This document shows positions 7,727 to 16,321 of a stretch of 40,995 nucleotides of DNA, in pieces (the stretch's first letter is position 1; every line of letters starts with the position of its first letter). Source of the stretch: Ardenticatenales bacterium (GTDB taxonomy: Bacteria > Chloroflexota > Anaerolineae > Promineifilales > Promineifilaceae); NCBI GenBank assembly GCA_020634575.1, contig JACKBM010000060.1, forward strand, positions 1 to 40,995. The letters are read 5' to 3'. The notes below the pieces were generated by a model. The model was not told where the DNA came from. It saw only the letters and a list, made by a program, of their open reading frames with translations, and made no database searches. Position numbers and translations under genes: made by a program.

Positions 7727-10700
7727 TGGTGTCTGATGCAGAACCTGTTCTATTAGAAAATCCCCACCACCTTTATCTGGATTCACGATTGCGCCAACTG
7801 CTGCAAGCGTATTGCGCTGCCTACAAGCGGATAATCCTGCAGGCAGAGCATGGTGGTGGCTATAGCGGCAGCCGTATTCTGGAAGTCAGGCCGATCCGGG
7901 CGGATGGGCTGGCTGAGCTGCCGGCGATTCTCAAAATCGGCCCCATCAACGTGATTGAACGGGAATGGCAGGCCTATAAGAGCCAGGTGCAGTTCCGCCT
8001 GCCCAATGCAGTGCCGGTAGCTGAAGCGCCCCGTTTTTTCCCTGAGTTAAAGTGGGGCGTGCTGCGTTATCAACTGGCAGGCTACGGCACCTACACCCTC
8101 ATCGGTCTGTCAGACTACTGGCGCCGCCCAGAGGTAACAGTCGCCCAGGCCGTGGCCGTGCTGGAGAAGCTACTCGCCGGGCTGCATCCCTACTGGCAGG
8201 CGCACCGGCCGGTATCCCAATTCACCTACCAGGCCAGCTACGATCACCTCCTGCCCGTCAACCTCCAACTGGAGGCAACACCCGCCGCGCCAACCCCCAG
8301 TCTGCCCCTGTTGACACCCGGTGTGCCGCTGGCGACCTTTGGCATTGGCGACTGGGTCCAGCTATCAGATTTTGTGGTCCAGAAAAGCAACCCGGCCACC
8401 CAAACCGTCACCTTGTGTGAGCCAGCCTCAGATTTCCAGGCCAGCAAGCGCTTCCTCCGCCTGCGCATCGCCGACGAGGCCGAACATGACTGGCAGTACA
8501 ACGGCACGATTGGGCCGCTGCCGGGCCAGATTCGGGCGACACGGGAAAGCTTCTGGCAGGCCAAACTGACGGGTCTCATTGACCAGCCCCTGGATGTGGC
8601 CCGGATCACCCTGGAACTGGCCAGTGGCGACCTCTTATTGCGTAATCCGCTGTTGGTTGCCGAAGAGTGGCTACAGCACCGGCAAACGGTCTTTGTTGGC
8701 CCCATCCATGGGGATTTGAACCTGGAGAACATCCTCGTCGAGCCCAACACGGGCAATTTTAACTTGATTGATTACGCTGATGCCCGCCGTGATCACACGC
8801 TGCATGATTTGCTGCGCCTGGAGACAGAAATCATCACCAAATTGTTGCCGCACGAGATCAGGCAGCAGGCGCTTATGCCGGCGGAGACGCTGGCAGGTAT
8901 CTACAGTGGGCTGGCGCGGCTGGCGCCGGTGGCCAATGGGGTCACGCATACGGATTGGGGTTGCCCCAAGAGCTGGCATTTGCTTGTGCTGATCCGCCGC
9001 CAGGCGTCAGTCTACCTGGCCGAACCAGAACAAATGACAGAGTATTACAATGGCCTCTGTCTCTACTTGCTAGGCGCGACCAAGTTCAAGAATTTGCGCC
9101 AGGCCCCTTCGGCCCCCCTGCCAGAATGGCTGGCTTTCTGGGGCGCAGCCCTGACGGACCATCTCTTGCAGGGTTACACCTTGCCGTCGATCCCCTGGCG
9201 GCAGGCGCCGGAAGCGGTTGCCTGCGAGCCGCCCATTGCCACAGAAGCTGAGATTTTCTTGCCCCACCATTATGTCGCCGCCTGGGCGCCGCCCCCGGCC
9301 GGTTCCCATATCCGTTTTGGCCGCAACCTGGATTTTGCCGGCCGTAACCGGGAATTGCGCCAGTTGGCTCGCTTGCTGCAGGCGCCGGGTAGTGTGGTGG
9401 TTGTGCAGGGGATGGGGGGCGTGGGCAAGAGTCAGTTGGCCAGCGAATTTGCCCATCGGTATGGTCATTTTTTCCCGGGTGGTGTTTTCTGGTTAAGTTT
9501 TGCGGATCCGGCCGGTGTGGCCAATGAGGTCGCCGCCTGTGGCCCTAGCTCGCTTTTGCCGCAGCATCCCGGCTTTGCTGAGTTGCCGTTGCCGGAGCAG
9601 GCGGCCTGGGTGCGTCAGGGCTGGGACCGGCCGGTGCCGCGTTTACTCGTTTTTGATAGCTGTGAAGATGTTGTTCTCTTTGAACGCTGGCAACCGCTGC
9701 ATCCGGCCTGCCGGATCATCGTGACCTGCCGGCCGGGCGAATGGCCCGGACTGCCCGGCGTCACGCTGTTGCCTCTGGCGGAACTGCCCCGGGCTGACAG
9801 CATCACGATGCTACGCTGCCAGCACCCGGACGCCAGCGATGAAGTCCTGAACCACATCGCTGAAGAGGTTGGTGATCTGCCGCTGGCGCTGAATCTGGCC
9901 GGCCATTTCTTGAAGCGTCATCAAAACTGGATCAGTCCAGAAGAATATCTGCGCCGCCTGCGCGATCCGGCCCGAAAACAGGATATGCTGCTGGGCGGCC
10001 GTGGGCATTCACCGACGAATCACGACCAGAACATAGCCCGAATTATGGCGCTGAGCCTGGAGCGCCTGCATCTGAATATCCCCAACGATTACCTGGCGCG
10101 TGAGTTGCTGCAGATGCTGGCCTTTCTGGCGCCGGGTGAATTGGTGCCCCAGCCGCTCGTCGGGCATCTCTGGAATGCCCTGCCTGCTGAGCGCCAAAGC
10201 ACGACCCTGCAGCGTGTGTTAGGGCGTCTGCTGGCCACGGGCTTGCTTCAACCGGATGAAGAAGATGCCTTGCGCCTGCACCGTTTGATTTACGACCAAT
10301 TGCGCCTGGCCACTTCCTGGCTGGATCTGGCGCGCCAGCGGGTCATGTCTGTGCTGGAGAAAGCCATTTCTGAAGCGCTGGCCCTGCAGCGCGTGCGGAC
10401 TATGCGCCACTGGCATCCCCACTTCCGCGCTGTGGCCGACGAGGGGTTGCGCGAGCGATCGCCCCTGGCGTTACGATTGGTCAAGCAGATTTGCCTCTAT
10501 TACCGGGAAACCGGCGATTATCACAATGAGCAAACCCTGCTGGTGAAGTTGCTGGCCGCTCATAAAGGCCTTTCGGCCGGGATGAATGCGGAGAAGGCTC
10601 AGCTCACGGCCCGGTTAGGTCTGGCCTACCAGCGTCTGGGCGATCTGGCCCAAGCGCGCCACCATTTTCGTGTGGCACTCGCCTATCAGCAGGCACACCT

Positions 10701-11280
10701 GGGCAAGTACCATATTGATACCGCTGAGACCTACAACTATGTTGGTTTTATGTTGCAGTCGCTGCCTCGTCTGGATGTCGCCAAGGCGCGGTTGTTCCAT
10801 GAGTGGGCGCTCCAGGGCCGTCGGCGTGCGCTTGGTCCTGACCATCCGGAAGTGGCCAACAGTTACTGTAACCTGGCTTTCCTCGCCTATTCCGAGGCAA
10901 ACTGGTCGCAAACATTGGCGCTATTGGAGCAGGCCAGAGCAATCATGCTGGCCCGCTACGGACCGTGGCATCGGGAAACTCTCAAAGTCCAACAGTACAT
11001 CGCCGAAACCCGGCACAAGTTGGGTGATCTGGCCGGCGCCGAAAACTTACTCCTGACTATCTTGCCCTGGCGCCGCCAGCTCACACACAACCAGCACCCC
11101 GAGGTCGCCGAGACCTTGCATGAGCTGGGCGCAGTGATGATGGCCAAGGGCTGTTTGGCCGAGGCTCAGGGTTACCTGGAGCAGGCACTGGCCATTCGCC
11201 AGCGCCTCAGCCCGACACATCATCTGACCCGGGAGACCGAGGCACTGCTGGCGCGCGTGTGTTCCCAAATCAGCGTCTAG
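7726..11280 (+). CDS. APH-like kinase / STAND NTPase / TPR fusion protein
   Basis: A 1184-residue multidomain protein without signal peptide or membrane segment. Residues 1-470 resemble an aminoglycoside-phosphotransferase (APH) kinase: catalytic HGDLNLEN (H328, D330, N335) and metal-binding D349 and D352 in LIDYAD are kept. A beta-rich insert (about 205-290) lies before the catalytic loop. Residues 540-930 are an NB-ARC-like STAND ATPase: P-loop GMGGVGKS (562-569), Walker B LLVFD (D644), GDLPLALNLAG and a winged helix. Residues about 955-1175 are kinesin-light-chain-type TPRs (AQLTARLGLAYQRLGDLAQA, HPEVANSYCNLA, HPEVAETLHELG). It is coupled to the ATPase-winged-helix gene by a TAATG overlap. 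STAND-TPR proteins sense a ligand and oligomerise; the kinase is the probable output. It may belong to the 'ternary complex' conflict-system proteins, an identification from memory only. Confidence 0.85.
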   Translation: MVSDAEPVLLENPHHLYLDSRLRQLLQAYCAAYKRIILQAEHGGGYSGSRILEVRPIRADGLAELPAILKIGPINVIEREWQAYKSQVQFRLPNAVPVAEAPRFFPELKWGVLRYQLAGYGTYTLIGLSDYWRRPEVTVAQAVAVLEKLLAGLHPYWQAHRPVSQFTYQASYDHLLPVNLQLEATPAAPTPSLPLLTPGVPLATFGIGDWVQLSDFVVQKSNPATQTVTLCEPASDFQASKRFLRLRIADEAEHDWQYNGTIGPLPGQIRATRESFWQAKLTGLIDQPLDVARITLELASGDLLLRNPLLVAEEWLQHRQTVFVGPIHGDLNLENILVEPNTGNFNLIDYADARRDHTLHDLLRLETEIITKLLPHEIRQQALMPAETLAGIYSGLARLAPVANGVTHTDWGCPKSWHLLVLIRRQASVYLAEPEQMTEYYNGLCLYLLGATKFKNLRQAPSAPLPEWLAFWGAALTDHLLQGYTLPSIPWRQAPEAVACEPPIATEAEIFLPHHYVAAWAPPPAGSHIRFGRNLDFAGRNRELRQLARLLQAPGSVVVVQGMGGVGKSQLASEFAHRYGHFFPGGVFWLSFADPAGVANEVAACGPSSLLPQHPGFAELPLPEQAAWVRQGWDRPVPRLLVFDSCEDVVLFERWQPLHPACRIIVTCRPGEWPGLPGVTLLPLAELPRADSITMLRCQHPDASDEVLNHIAEEVGDLPLALNLAGHFLKRHQNWISPEEYLRRLRDPARKQDMLLGGRGHSPTNHDQNIARIMALSLERLHLNIPNDYLARELLQMLAFLAPGELVPQPLVGHLWNALPAERQSTTLQRVLGRLLATGLLQPDEEDALRLHRLIYDQLRLATSWLDLARQRVMSVLEKAISEALALQRVRTMRHWHPHFRAVADEGLRERSPLALRLVKQICLYYRETGDYHNEQTLLVKLLAAHKGLSAGMNAEKAQLTARLGLAYQRLGDLAQARHHFRVALAYQQAHLGKYHIDTAETYNYVGFMLQSLPRLDVAKARLFHEWALQGRRRALGPDHPEVANSYCNLAFLAYSEANWSQTLALLEQARAIMLARYGPWHRETLKVQQYIAETRHKLGDLAGAENLLLTILPWRRQLTHNQHPEVAETLHELGAVMMAKGCLAEAQGYLEQALAIRQRLSPTHHLTRETEALLARVCSQISV

Positions 11281-11960
11281 GGGTAATCCCAGCCGCGCCA
11301 GGTGGCTGGCGTCATATGTTCATACACCCAGAGACGCAGATAGGCTTCGCTGTTCACGACGCCCGTGATCATGTGATCGCTCACAAACTGGGACTGGGCG
11401 TTGAATAAGTCAGGTGGGCTGTTGGCCGGCACGTTGAGTTCGACAAATTGCAACGTAAACCATTTGCAGAAGGCCCCATTGGGATGACCGATCTCTTGCT
11501 TGAAACGCGCCATGTCCTCATCAGCCATGATGCCCATCCAACCATACTCGCCGTCAGCCCAATTGGTTTCCTGGCCCGCCACGAAGCGACGCTCATAGTG
11601 GAAGGGGACAATGGTTTTGAAGTTGACCAGCGCGGGATCAGCCGTTTGGCCCGGGGTCAGGATGCGAGCGCGTGTGCCGCCGGCGTAGCTTGTTTCCGGC
11701 GGCAGATCACCGCCGTCGCGCGGCTCGTTCATGTTGCCACTGCTGTAGCCGTAGCTGTAGCTGCTGCCACCGGCCGGTGGCCGAAAAATGCCAAAAAGAT
11801 CCTCTGAAACTTGCCGGGCCTCCTTCCGCTCTGTGGTGAGCCTGGCATAGGCCTGCGCCACGCTGACTGTGGTAACCGGGTCCAGAACTTGGGCATGTAA
11901 CGCCAGCAAATCACGATATTTCGTGTTGTTGAAGCGACAGATAACCAGACATTCTCCCAT
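11277..11960 (-). CDS. Conserved-looking hypothetical protein
   Basis: A 227-residue soluble protein I do not recognise. It starts MGECLVICRFNNTKYRDLLALH and carries a low-complexity Gly/Ser/Tyr segment near residues 65-80 (GGSSYSYGYSSGNMN). The second half is rich in aromatic residues (VPFHYERRFVAGQETNW, EYGWMGIMADEDMARF). The ATG at 11960 has a GGAGA site; the frame is open to 12005 but without a site. Its TAG stop lies within the same CTAG that ends the kinase-STAND gene on the other strand, so the two genes converge with a 4-bp overlap. It is divergent from the small gene at 12071. There is no signal peptide or membrane segment. Function unknown. Confidence 0.75.
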   Translation of the reverse strand: MGECLVICRFNNTKYRDLLALHAQVLDPVTTVSVAQAYARLTTERKEARQVSEDLFGIFRPPAGGSSYSYGYSSGNMNEPRDGGDLPPETSYAGGTRARILTPGQTADPALVNFKTIVPFHYERRFVAGQETNWADGEYGWMGIMADEDMARFKQEIGHPNGAFCKWFTLQFVELNVPANSPPDLFNAQSQFVSDHMITGVVNSEAYLRLWVYEHMTPATWRGWDYP

Positions 11961-12058
11961 CTTGTTTTCTCCAATACATATTTTTTTATGGTTGCTGGAA
12001 GGCACGATAGGGACATACTACCATAGGAGCGGGGCGACGCGAAGAGGCAATTTTGTGG

Positions 12059-12070
12059 TAAAACTCCGCT
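12059..12070 (+). promoter_or_regulatory. Leaderless-type promoter (-10 box 6 nt before ATG)
   Basis: TAAAAC at 12059-12064 ends six bases before the ATG at 12071, so transcription would begin on the start codon. There is no ribosome-binding site, and a TG lies just ahead of the box (TGTGG-TAAAAC), a weak extended -10 feature. No -35 box is clear. The layout matches those before the glycosylase (26501) and pentapeptide (38779) genes. Confidence 0.5.
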
Positions 12071-12526
12071 ATGCAACAGATAGAGCATCTGCAGACGCAT
12101 TTGGCCACGTTATTGGCAGATCGTGAGAACACCGGCCCCGAACTCTGGGCTGCTTATCGGGAAATGGCCCGGCAGCCGGTCCAATGGGCTGGCGGTGAGT
12201 CCGGTGACAGCTTGCTGATTACTTTTGGCTTCGAGACGCTGGCTCGCGAACAAGTGGTCCTCAAGCTGGTGCGCCAGTTCCTTGTGGGCACGGCGGATGA
12301 GTTGTCCGGCGGCTGGCAGGTGCAACTCTGCCTTTTCTATCCGGCAAACGACAATTCAGGGCGCCAGATCAAGGCGCTGCAAACCCTCACACGTGTCGGT
12401 TCCTGGGCATTTCCGAACCGGGATGCATTTCTCGATTACGCGGAAAATCTCCCGGCATTTCAGGAGCTGTTGGCGAACGCCAAACCCCTTCACGTAGACG
12501 TCAGGCTGGAAAATCTGCTAAACTGA
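12071..12526 (+). CDS. Hypothetical protein (151 aa)
   Basis: A 151-residue soluble protein I do not recognise, starting MQQIEHLQTHLATLLADREN. It looks like a compact alpha/beta domain: a helical start, a run of alternating strands (SLLITFGFETLAREQVVLKLVRQF, WQVQLCLFYPANDNS) and a helical end. There is no signal peptide, membrane segment or cysteine cluster. It is divergent from the unknown gene at 11277-11960, with 110 bp between the starts. A -10-like box lies at leaderless distance and no ribosome-binding site is present. Codon use and base composition match its neighbours, so I treat it as a real gene of unknown role. Confidence 0.7.
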   Translation: MQQIEHLQTHLATLLADRENTGPELWAAYREMARQPVQWAGGESGDSLLITFGFETLAREQVVLKLVRQFLVGTADELSGGWQVQLCLFYPANDNSGRQIKALQTLTRVGSWAFPNRDAFLDYAENLPAFQELLANAKPLHVDVRLENLLN

Positions 12527-12643
12527 TTTCTGTTCCCCGCTGGTTGGTGGCGTGACCTGTACTGGAAATAGGCGCTATCGGCCGCACTGTATTGCCCCAT
12601 CTGTACTGGATTCATGCAAAACATCTGTGCTTAATAATCGCCA

Positions 12644-12664
12644 GAGCGACTATTCTGGTCGCTC
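12644..12664. other. Short inverted repeat just before a ribosome-binding site
   Basis: GAGCGAC (12644-12650) and GTCGCTC (12658-12664) form a perfect 7-bp inverted repeat with a 7-nt loop. It ends five bases before the GGAGGAG site of the secreted-protein gene. It could be an operator or an mRNA hairpin that affects initiation; nothing distinguishes the two. Confidence 0.4.
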
Positions 12665-12678
12665 ATTGGAGGAGAATT

Positions 12679-13824
12679 ATGACTCACCTGGTACAGTTTT
12701 TGTCTCGCCGTCGTCGTCAGGCCCTTCTGTGTTGTCTGACGCTGGTTCTGGTGGCGGCTGCCGGTCTGACCGTCGCCGCCTCGGTGCCGATCCCGCAAAC
12801 GCGGGTCCAGAGTGTGACTGACGGCACGGTGAGCGGGCAGGGCTGGGATTTTCCCGCCGGGGCCACATTCAACATTCGCCTGGGCGTCATGGGTAGCCGC
12901 GGCGCGGACGGCATCGTCGTTGGTACGACGACAGTCAATGCTGATGGCACCGTTGCTTATTCGGTCCCGATCCCGGCTGAAATGAGTGGTCAGCGCCAGA
13001 TCGCGATCCGGTTGGATGGATATCAGAACTATTACAGCTATGCCTGGTTCTGGAATCCTGTCCCGGCCACCGATACCGGCACCAAGCCACCTGAAGAAAG
13101 CGGTCAGGGTGGTATCCCCGGCTACACCGGCTACCCAACCTTCAACATCGCCGCGGCTGATGCCGCCGCCCACACCGTGACCATCAATGGCCACAACTTC
13201 CCGCCTAACCAGGCTTTTACCTTCCGGATCAACAGCATGGGAACACGCGGTGTCAACGGCGCTGTTGTCGGTACGCTGGATAGTGGTGCTGGTGGTGACG
13301 TGACGGCAACCTTTAGCCTGCCCGCTGATTGGCATGGTTACAGCCAGTTGGCGATTCGGGCTGATAGTGCCGCTGGTTATTTTGCTTACAACTGGTTCTG
13401 GACGGGTGTGGCAGCGCCTGTGGTTGTGGCGCCGGCACCGGCCGGTAACAGCACCGCGGGCACAGGCGGCCAACCGGCTGGCAGCGGCCCCGCCACGGCC
13501 GGCCCGGCTACAGCTGGCCCCGCCACCGCGGCACCGGCGGCTATCTACCCCACCTTCAGCGTCGCGAGCGTCGCCCGGGGCGCAACGGTCACCATCGTCA
13601 CCCGTAACCTGCCGGCGGATACGGACTTCACCGTCATCATGGGTGACTTTGGCACCCAGGGGCTACGCGGCTACCAGGTGGCGGCCTTTAACAGCGGTGA
13701 AGGGGGTTCACAGACGCTGACCTTCACCATCCCGGCGGCATTGGCCAACAACAACCGCATCGCCATTCGGTTGCAGGGCGTTGGCAACCCGTATTTCGCT
13801 TACAACTGGTTCTGGAATAGTTAA
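12679..13824 (+). CDS. Secreted protein with three tandem beta-domain repeats
   Basis: A 381-residue exported protein. Residues 1-32 are a signal peptide (basic RRRR, then a hydrophobic core, then AAS). Three repeats of about 85-95 residues follow, near 38-115, 150-245 and 292-381. The second and third open with YPTF, all contain a (M/F)G(S/T)(R/Q)G turn and a PA...IAIR strand, and each closes with a YxWFW or YNWFW aromatic motif. Repeats 2 and 3 are separated by a linker rich in Ala, Gly, Thr and Pro (PATAGPATAGPATAA). The ATG at 12679 has a GGAGGAG site. A strong hairpin terminator follows 6 bp after the stop. I do not recognise the repeat; a surface or matrix role is inferred from export and linker. 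Confidence 0.85.
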   Translation: MTHLVQFLSRRRRQALLCCLTLVLVAAAGLTVAASVPIPQTRVQSVTDGTVSGQGWDFPAGATFNIRLGVMGSRGADGIVVGTTTVNADGTVAYSVPIPAEMSGQRQIAIRLDGYQNYYSYAWFWNPVPATDTGTKPPEESGQGGIPGYTGYPTFNIAAADAAAHTVTINGHNFPPNQAFTFRINSMGTRGVNGAVVGTLDSGAGGDVTATFSLPADWHGYSQLAIRADSAAGYFAYNWFWTGVAAPVVVAPAPAGNSTAGTGGQPAGSGPATAGPATAGPATAAPAAIYPTFSVASVARGATVTIVTRNLPADTDFTVIMGDFGTQGLRGYQVAAFNSGEGGSQTLTFTIPAALANNNRIAIRLQGVGNPYFAYNWFWNS

Positions 13825-13830
13825 TGAGGT

Positions 13831-13859
13831 TCAGGAGGCCCCAGGGCGGGGCCTCCTGA
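13831..13859. terminator. Bidirectional hairpin terminator
   Basis: TCAGGAGGCCCC (13831-13842) pairs perfectly over 12 bp with GGGGCCTCCTGA (13848-13859) around a 5-nt loop. It lies between two convergent genes, 6 bp after one stop and 8 bp before the other. GGTTTTA follows on the plus strand. It probably ends transcripts from both sides. Confidence 0.8.
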
Positions 13860-13867
13860 CTCTGGTT

Positions 13868-14485
13868 TTACATGTCCCAGGTGGCATCCCCGTGGAAGTC
13901 GCCGTGGTCCTTGGCCACAAACGCTTCCACAGCAGCGCGGATGTCGCCCAGGCGGAAATGAGGTCCGTGGCCCGGATAACAGACGGTATCATCGGACCAT
14001 TTCAGGACAACATTCCGAAAAGTTTCCAGCGTCTGCTGAAAGCCTTCGTTGGACCAGGTGCGCCCCGGTCCGCCGGCGAAGATCGTGTCGCCGACGACGA
14101 CCCGATTGTCGCCGCGGATAGCAAAACAGATCTGGTCGCCGATATGGCCGGGGGTGTGTTGCACATCCAAAACGTCCTCACCCAGCTGAAAACTGTCGCC
14201 GTCCTCCAGCCAATGGTCCGCCGCTATCTCCTCGACATGGGGGCCGGGGTGGGCATAAAGCGGCACATTCAAGTCGGCCAGCATCTCATCCAGCGCCATC
14301 ACATGATCGATATGAGAATGGGTCAGCAAAATGGCGATTGGTTTGCTGCCGGCTAACATCGCCCGCAATTTTTCAGGGTCGCCACCGGGATCAAACAAGA
14401 CACTCTCACCGCTTTCTTGGCTGATGAGCGCATAGGTATTCATGCTATAAGGGCCAACCTGGGCCGTGCGTAATTCCAGTGCCAT
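13868..14485 (-). CDS. Metallo-beta-lactamase fold hydrolase (glyoxalase II-like)
   Basis: A 205-residue MBL hydrolase, the short glyoxalase II-like type. It has a complete two-metal site: THSHIDH near residues 54-60, HTPGHIGDQ, VVVGDTIFAGGPGR and CYPGHGP. The N-terminus (GPYSMNTYALISQESGESVLFDPGGD) matches the subfamily. The ATG at 14485 has an AGGAG site. It shares the hairpin at 13831 with the convergent secreted-protein gene and lies downstream of dnaA on the same strand, beyond the dnaA terminator. Likely substrates are thioesters or persulfides; no neighbour identifies which. It is the second MBL protein in the window and not a near-copy of the one at 1044. Confidence 0.88.
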   Translation of the reverse strand: MALELRTAQVGPYSMNTYALISQESGESVLFDPGGDPEKLRAMLAGSKPIAILLTHSHIDHVMALDEMLADLNVPLYAHPGPHVEEIAADHWLEDGDSFQLGEDVLDVQHTPGHIGDQICFAIRGDNRVVVGDTIFAGGPGRTWSNEGFQQTLETFRNVVLKWSDDTVCYPGHGPHFRLGDIRAAVEAFVAKDHGDFHGDATWDM

Positions 14486-14563
14486 CTTTTCTCCTTTCTG
14501 GTGCAAGGTTATTTAACGACTGACAGAAACACCAATGATAGGGGAAATCAGGGGAGAAACAAA

Positions 14564-14588
14564 ACGAGGACCCAAACCGGGTCCTCGT
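14564..14588 (-). terminator. Intrinsic terminator of dnaA
   Basis: On the minus strand a perfect 10-bp stem, ACGAGGACCC with GGGTCCTCGT around a 5-nt loop, is followed by TTTTGTTTC. It lies 66 bp past the dnaA stop codon and upstream of the metallo-hydrolase gene. Confidence 0.75.
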
Positions 14589-14654
14589 CTCTTATTTCAG
14601 CGGGGGAGACATAGCCGCCTCCCCCTTTTCCTCGTCTCGCTCTTCCCGTGAGCG

Positions 14655-16040
14655 CTAATCTGTATGGTGGTTTTGATCGTAGAGCAGGCTTTTAATCGCC
14701 ATGACATCCTGCCGCACTTCCTGGTCGGTGTCCAGAAGACCTTCGATTTTGTCATGCCCGTACATGACGGTGGTGTGATCCCGCCCACCGAGGGCGGTAC
14801 CGATCTGGGGCAATGACGCATTTGTTTCGGTCCGGCAGAGATACATGCCAACCTGGCGCGGGTAAGCGACCCCTTTGCTACGCCCCTTGCCATTGAGCGC
14901 TTCCTCGCTGATGGCAAAATGGTCGCAGACCTTGTCCAGGACATCCTCAATGGTGACCTTTTCCCGGACCTTGATCAGGTCTGAAAGGGCGGAACGGACC
15001 AGGGCCATATCAATGGGCGCGCCGGTCAGCTCAGCATAGGCGACCACCTTGGTTAGGGCGCCTTCCAGCTCGCGGATGTTGTTGCGCACCCGCTGGGCGA
15101 TCAGGTCCATCACCTCATCGGGGATGTGGACGTCGACTTGCTCCGCCTTGGCGCGCAGGATGGCGTGACGCGTTTCGATATCCGGCATCTGAATGTCGGT
15201 CATCAGACCCCATTCAAAGCGAGACTTCAGCCGTTCTTCCAGCGTTGTCATCGCCTTCGGGGGCCGGTCGCTGGAAAGAACAACCTGCCGGCCAAGGCTA
15301 TGCAGGTCATTGAAGGTATGGAACAGCTCTTCCTGCGTACTTTCCTTGCCGGCGACGAACTGAACATCGTCGATGAGCAGGACATCGGGCGTGCGATACT
15401 TTTCGCGGAAAGCGGCGGTTTCCTGCGTCCGGATGGCCTGAATCAGGTCATTTGTAAACGTCTCCGAGGTGACGTAACAGACCGTGAAACCATTCTCCAG
15501 GCAACGGTGACCGATGGCATGGAGCAGATGAGTCTTGCCCAGCCCCACGCCGCCATAGATGAAGAGCGGGTTGTAGGTGTGACCGGGTTGCTCGGACACG
15601 GAGAGGGCGGCCGCATGGGCCAGCCGGTTGCCGTGACCGACGACATAGTTTTCAAAGATGTAATGAGGCTTCAGGCCTGCGGTGAGCGATTCGGCGGCGG
15701 GACCGGCCGGTGCTACATGGCCATTGTGCTGGCCATTCACTGGGGGGGTATGCCGCTCGCTCTGTTTCTGACTGCCATTGGCCGGAGCCGGAACGCCATT
15801 GCTGACCACATAATCGATCTTGACCGGGTTCCCAACAACGGTGCTGAGCGTCCGGTGGATCGTGTCATTGAGCCGATTGGAGAGCCAGTCACGAGCGTAA
15901 TCATTGCGCACGCCGATGACGTAACTTTCGTCTTCAACTCTTAACAGATGGGCATCCTTTAACCAAGTGTTAAAAGTCGCCCTGGTCATCTGCATTTCCA
16001 GTTCCCCAAGAGCAGCTTTCCAGGCAGACTCGGGTGTCAT
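14655..16040 (-). CDS. dnaA: Chromosomal replication initiator protein DnaA
   Basis: A 461-residue replication initiator that binds oriC and melts it in an ATP-dependent way. Domain I (residues 1-75) includes FNTWLKDAHLL. Domain II (about 76-125) is a short Pro/Gly/Asn-rich linker. Domain III is the AAA+ core, with Walker A GGVGLGKTHLL (K169), Walker B VLLIDDVQF, and FEWGLMTDIQMPDIETR. Domain IV has the DnaA-box recognition signature GRDHTTVMYGHDKI near the C-terminus. The ATG at 16040 follows a GAGAGGA site. dnaN does not follow it; downstream are a terminator and an unrelated hydrolase. The AT-richer region just upstream is a candidate replication origin. Confidence 0.98.
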   Translation of the reverse strand: MTPESAWKAALGELEMQMTRATFNTWLKDAHLLRVEDESYVIGVRNDYARDWLSNRLNDTIHRTLSTVVGNPVKIDYVVSNGVPAPANGSQKQSERHTPPVNGQHNGHVAPAGPAAESLTAGLKPHYIFENYVVGHGNRLAHAAALSVSEQPGHTYNPLFIYGGVGLGKTHLLHAIGHRCLENGFTVCYVTSETFTNDLIQAIRTQETAAFREKYRTPDVLLIDDVQFVAGKESTQEELFHTFNDLHSLGRQVVLSSDRPPKAMTTLEERLKSRFEWGLMTDIQMPDIETRHAILRAKAEQVDVHIPDEVMDLIAQRVRNNIRELEGALTKVVAYAELTGAPIDMALVRSALSDLIKVREKVTIEDVLDKVCDHFAISEEALNGKGRSKGVAYPRQVGMYLCRTETNASLPQIGTALGGRDHTTVMYGHDKIEGLLDTDQEVRQDVMAIKSLLYDQNHHTD

Positions 16041-16321
16041 GTGTATTCCTCTCCCACGCGTAACTTAGGCGCGAACTAAACCACAGCTGCTGGACCTTCC
16101 CGTCATGCGAATCCAGCAACCCTATCCAATAAAGCTATCCAGGCGTTGCCGACGGTAAACAGCTCCAACCCATCTACCAAACAGGGGTGGCCGACAACAT
16201 TTTGCGCATTATTTGGCTGTTGAGACAAATAACTTAACAAGTTACAGCGGCAGATTGATTCTAGCAAAGGAGGGGGGCCGAAGCAATGCAAAAGCGCGCT
16301 CACAATCTTAAAAAGTGGGAT

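Noticed and set aside
12631..13473. Minus-strand open frame of 280 codons opposite the secreted protein
   Set aside because: Antisense shadow of a gene with signal peptide, strong SD and repeats.
15126..15944. Plus-strand open frame of 272 codons opposite dnaA
   Set aside because: It is antisense to conserved dnaA sequence, has no ribosome-binding site and no recognisable protein features.
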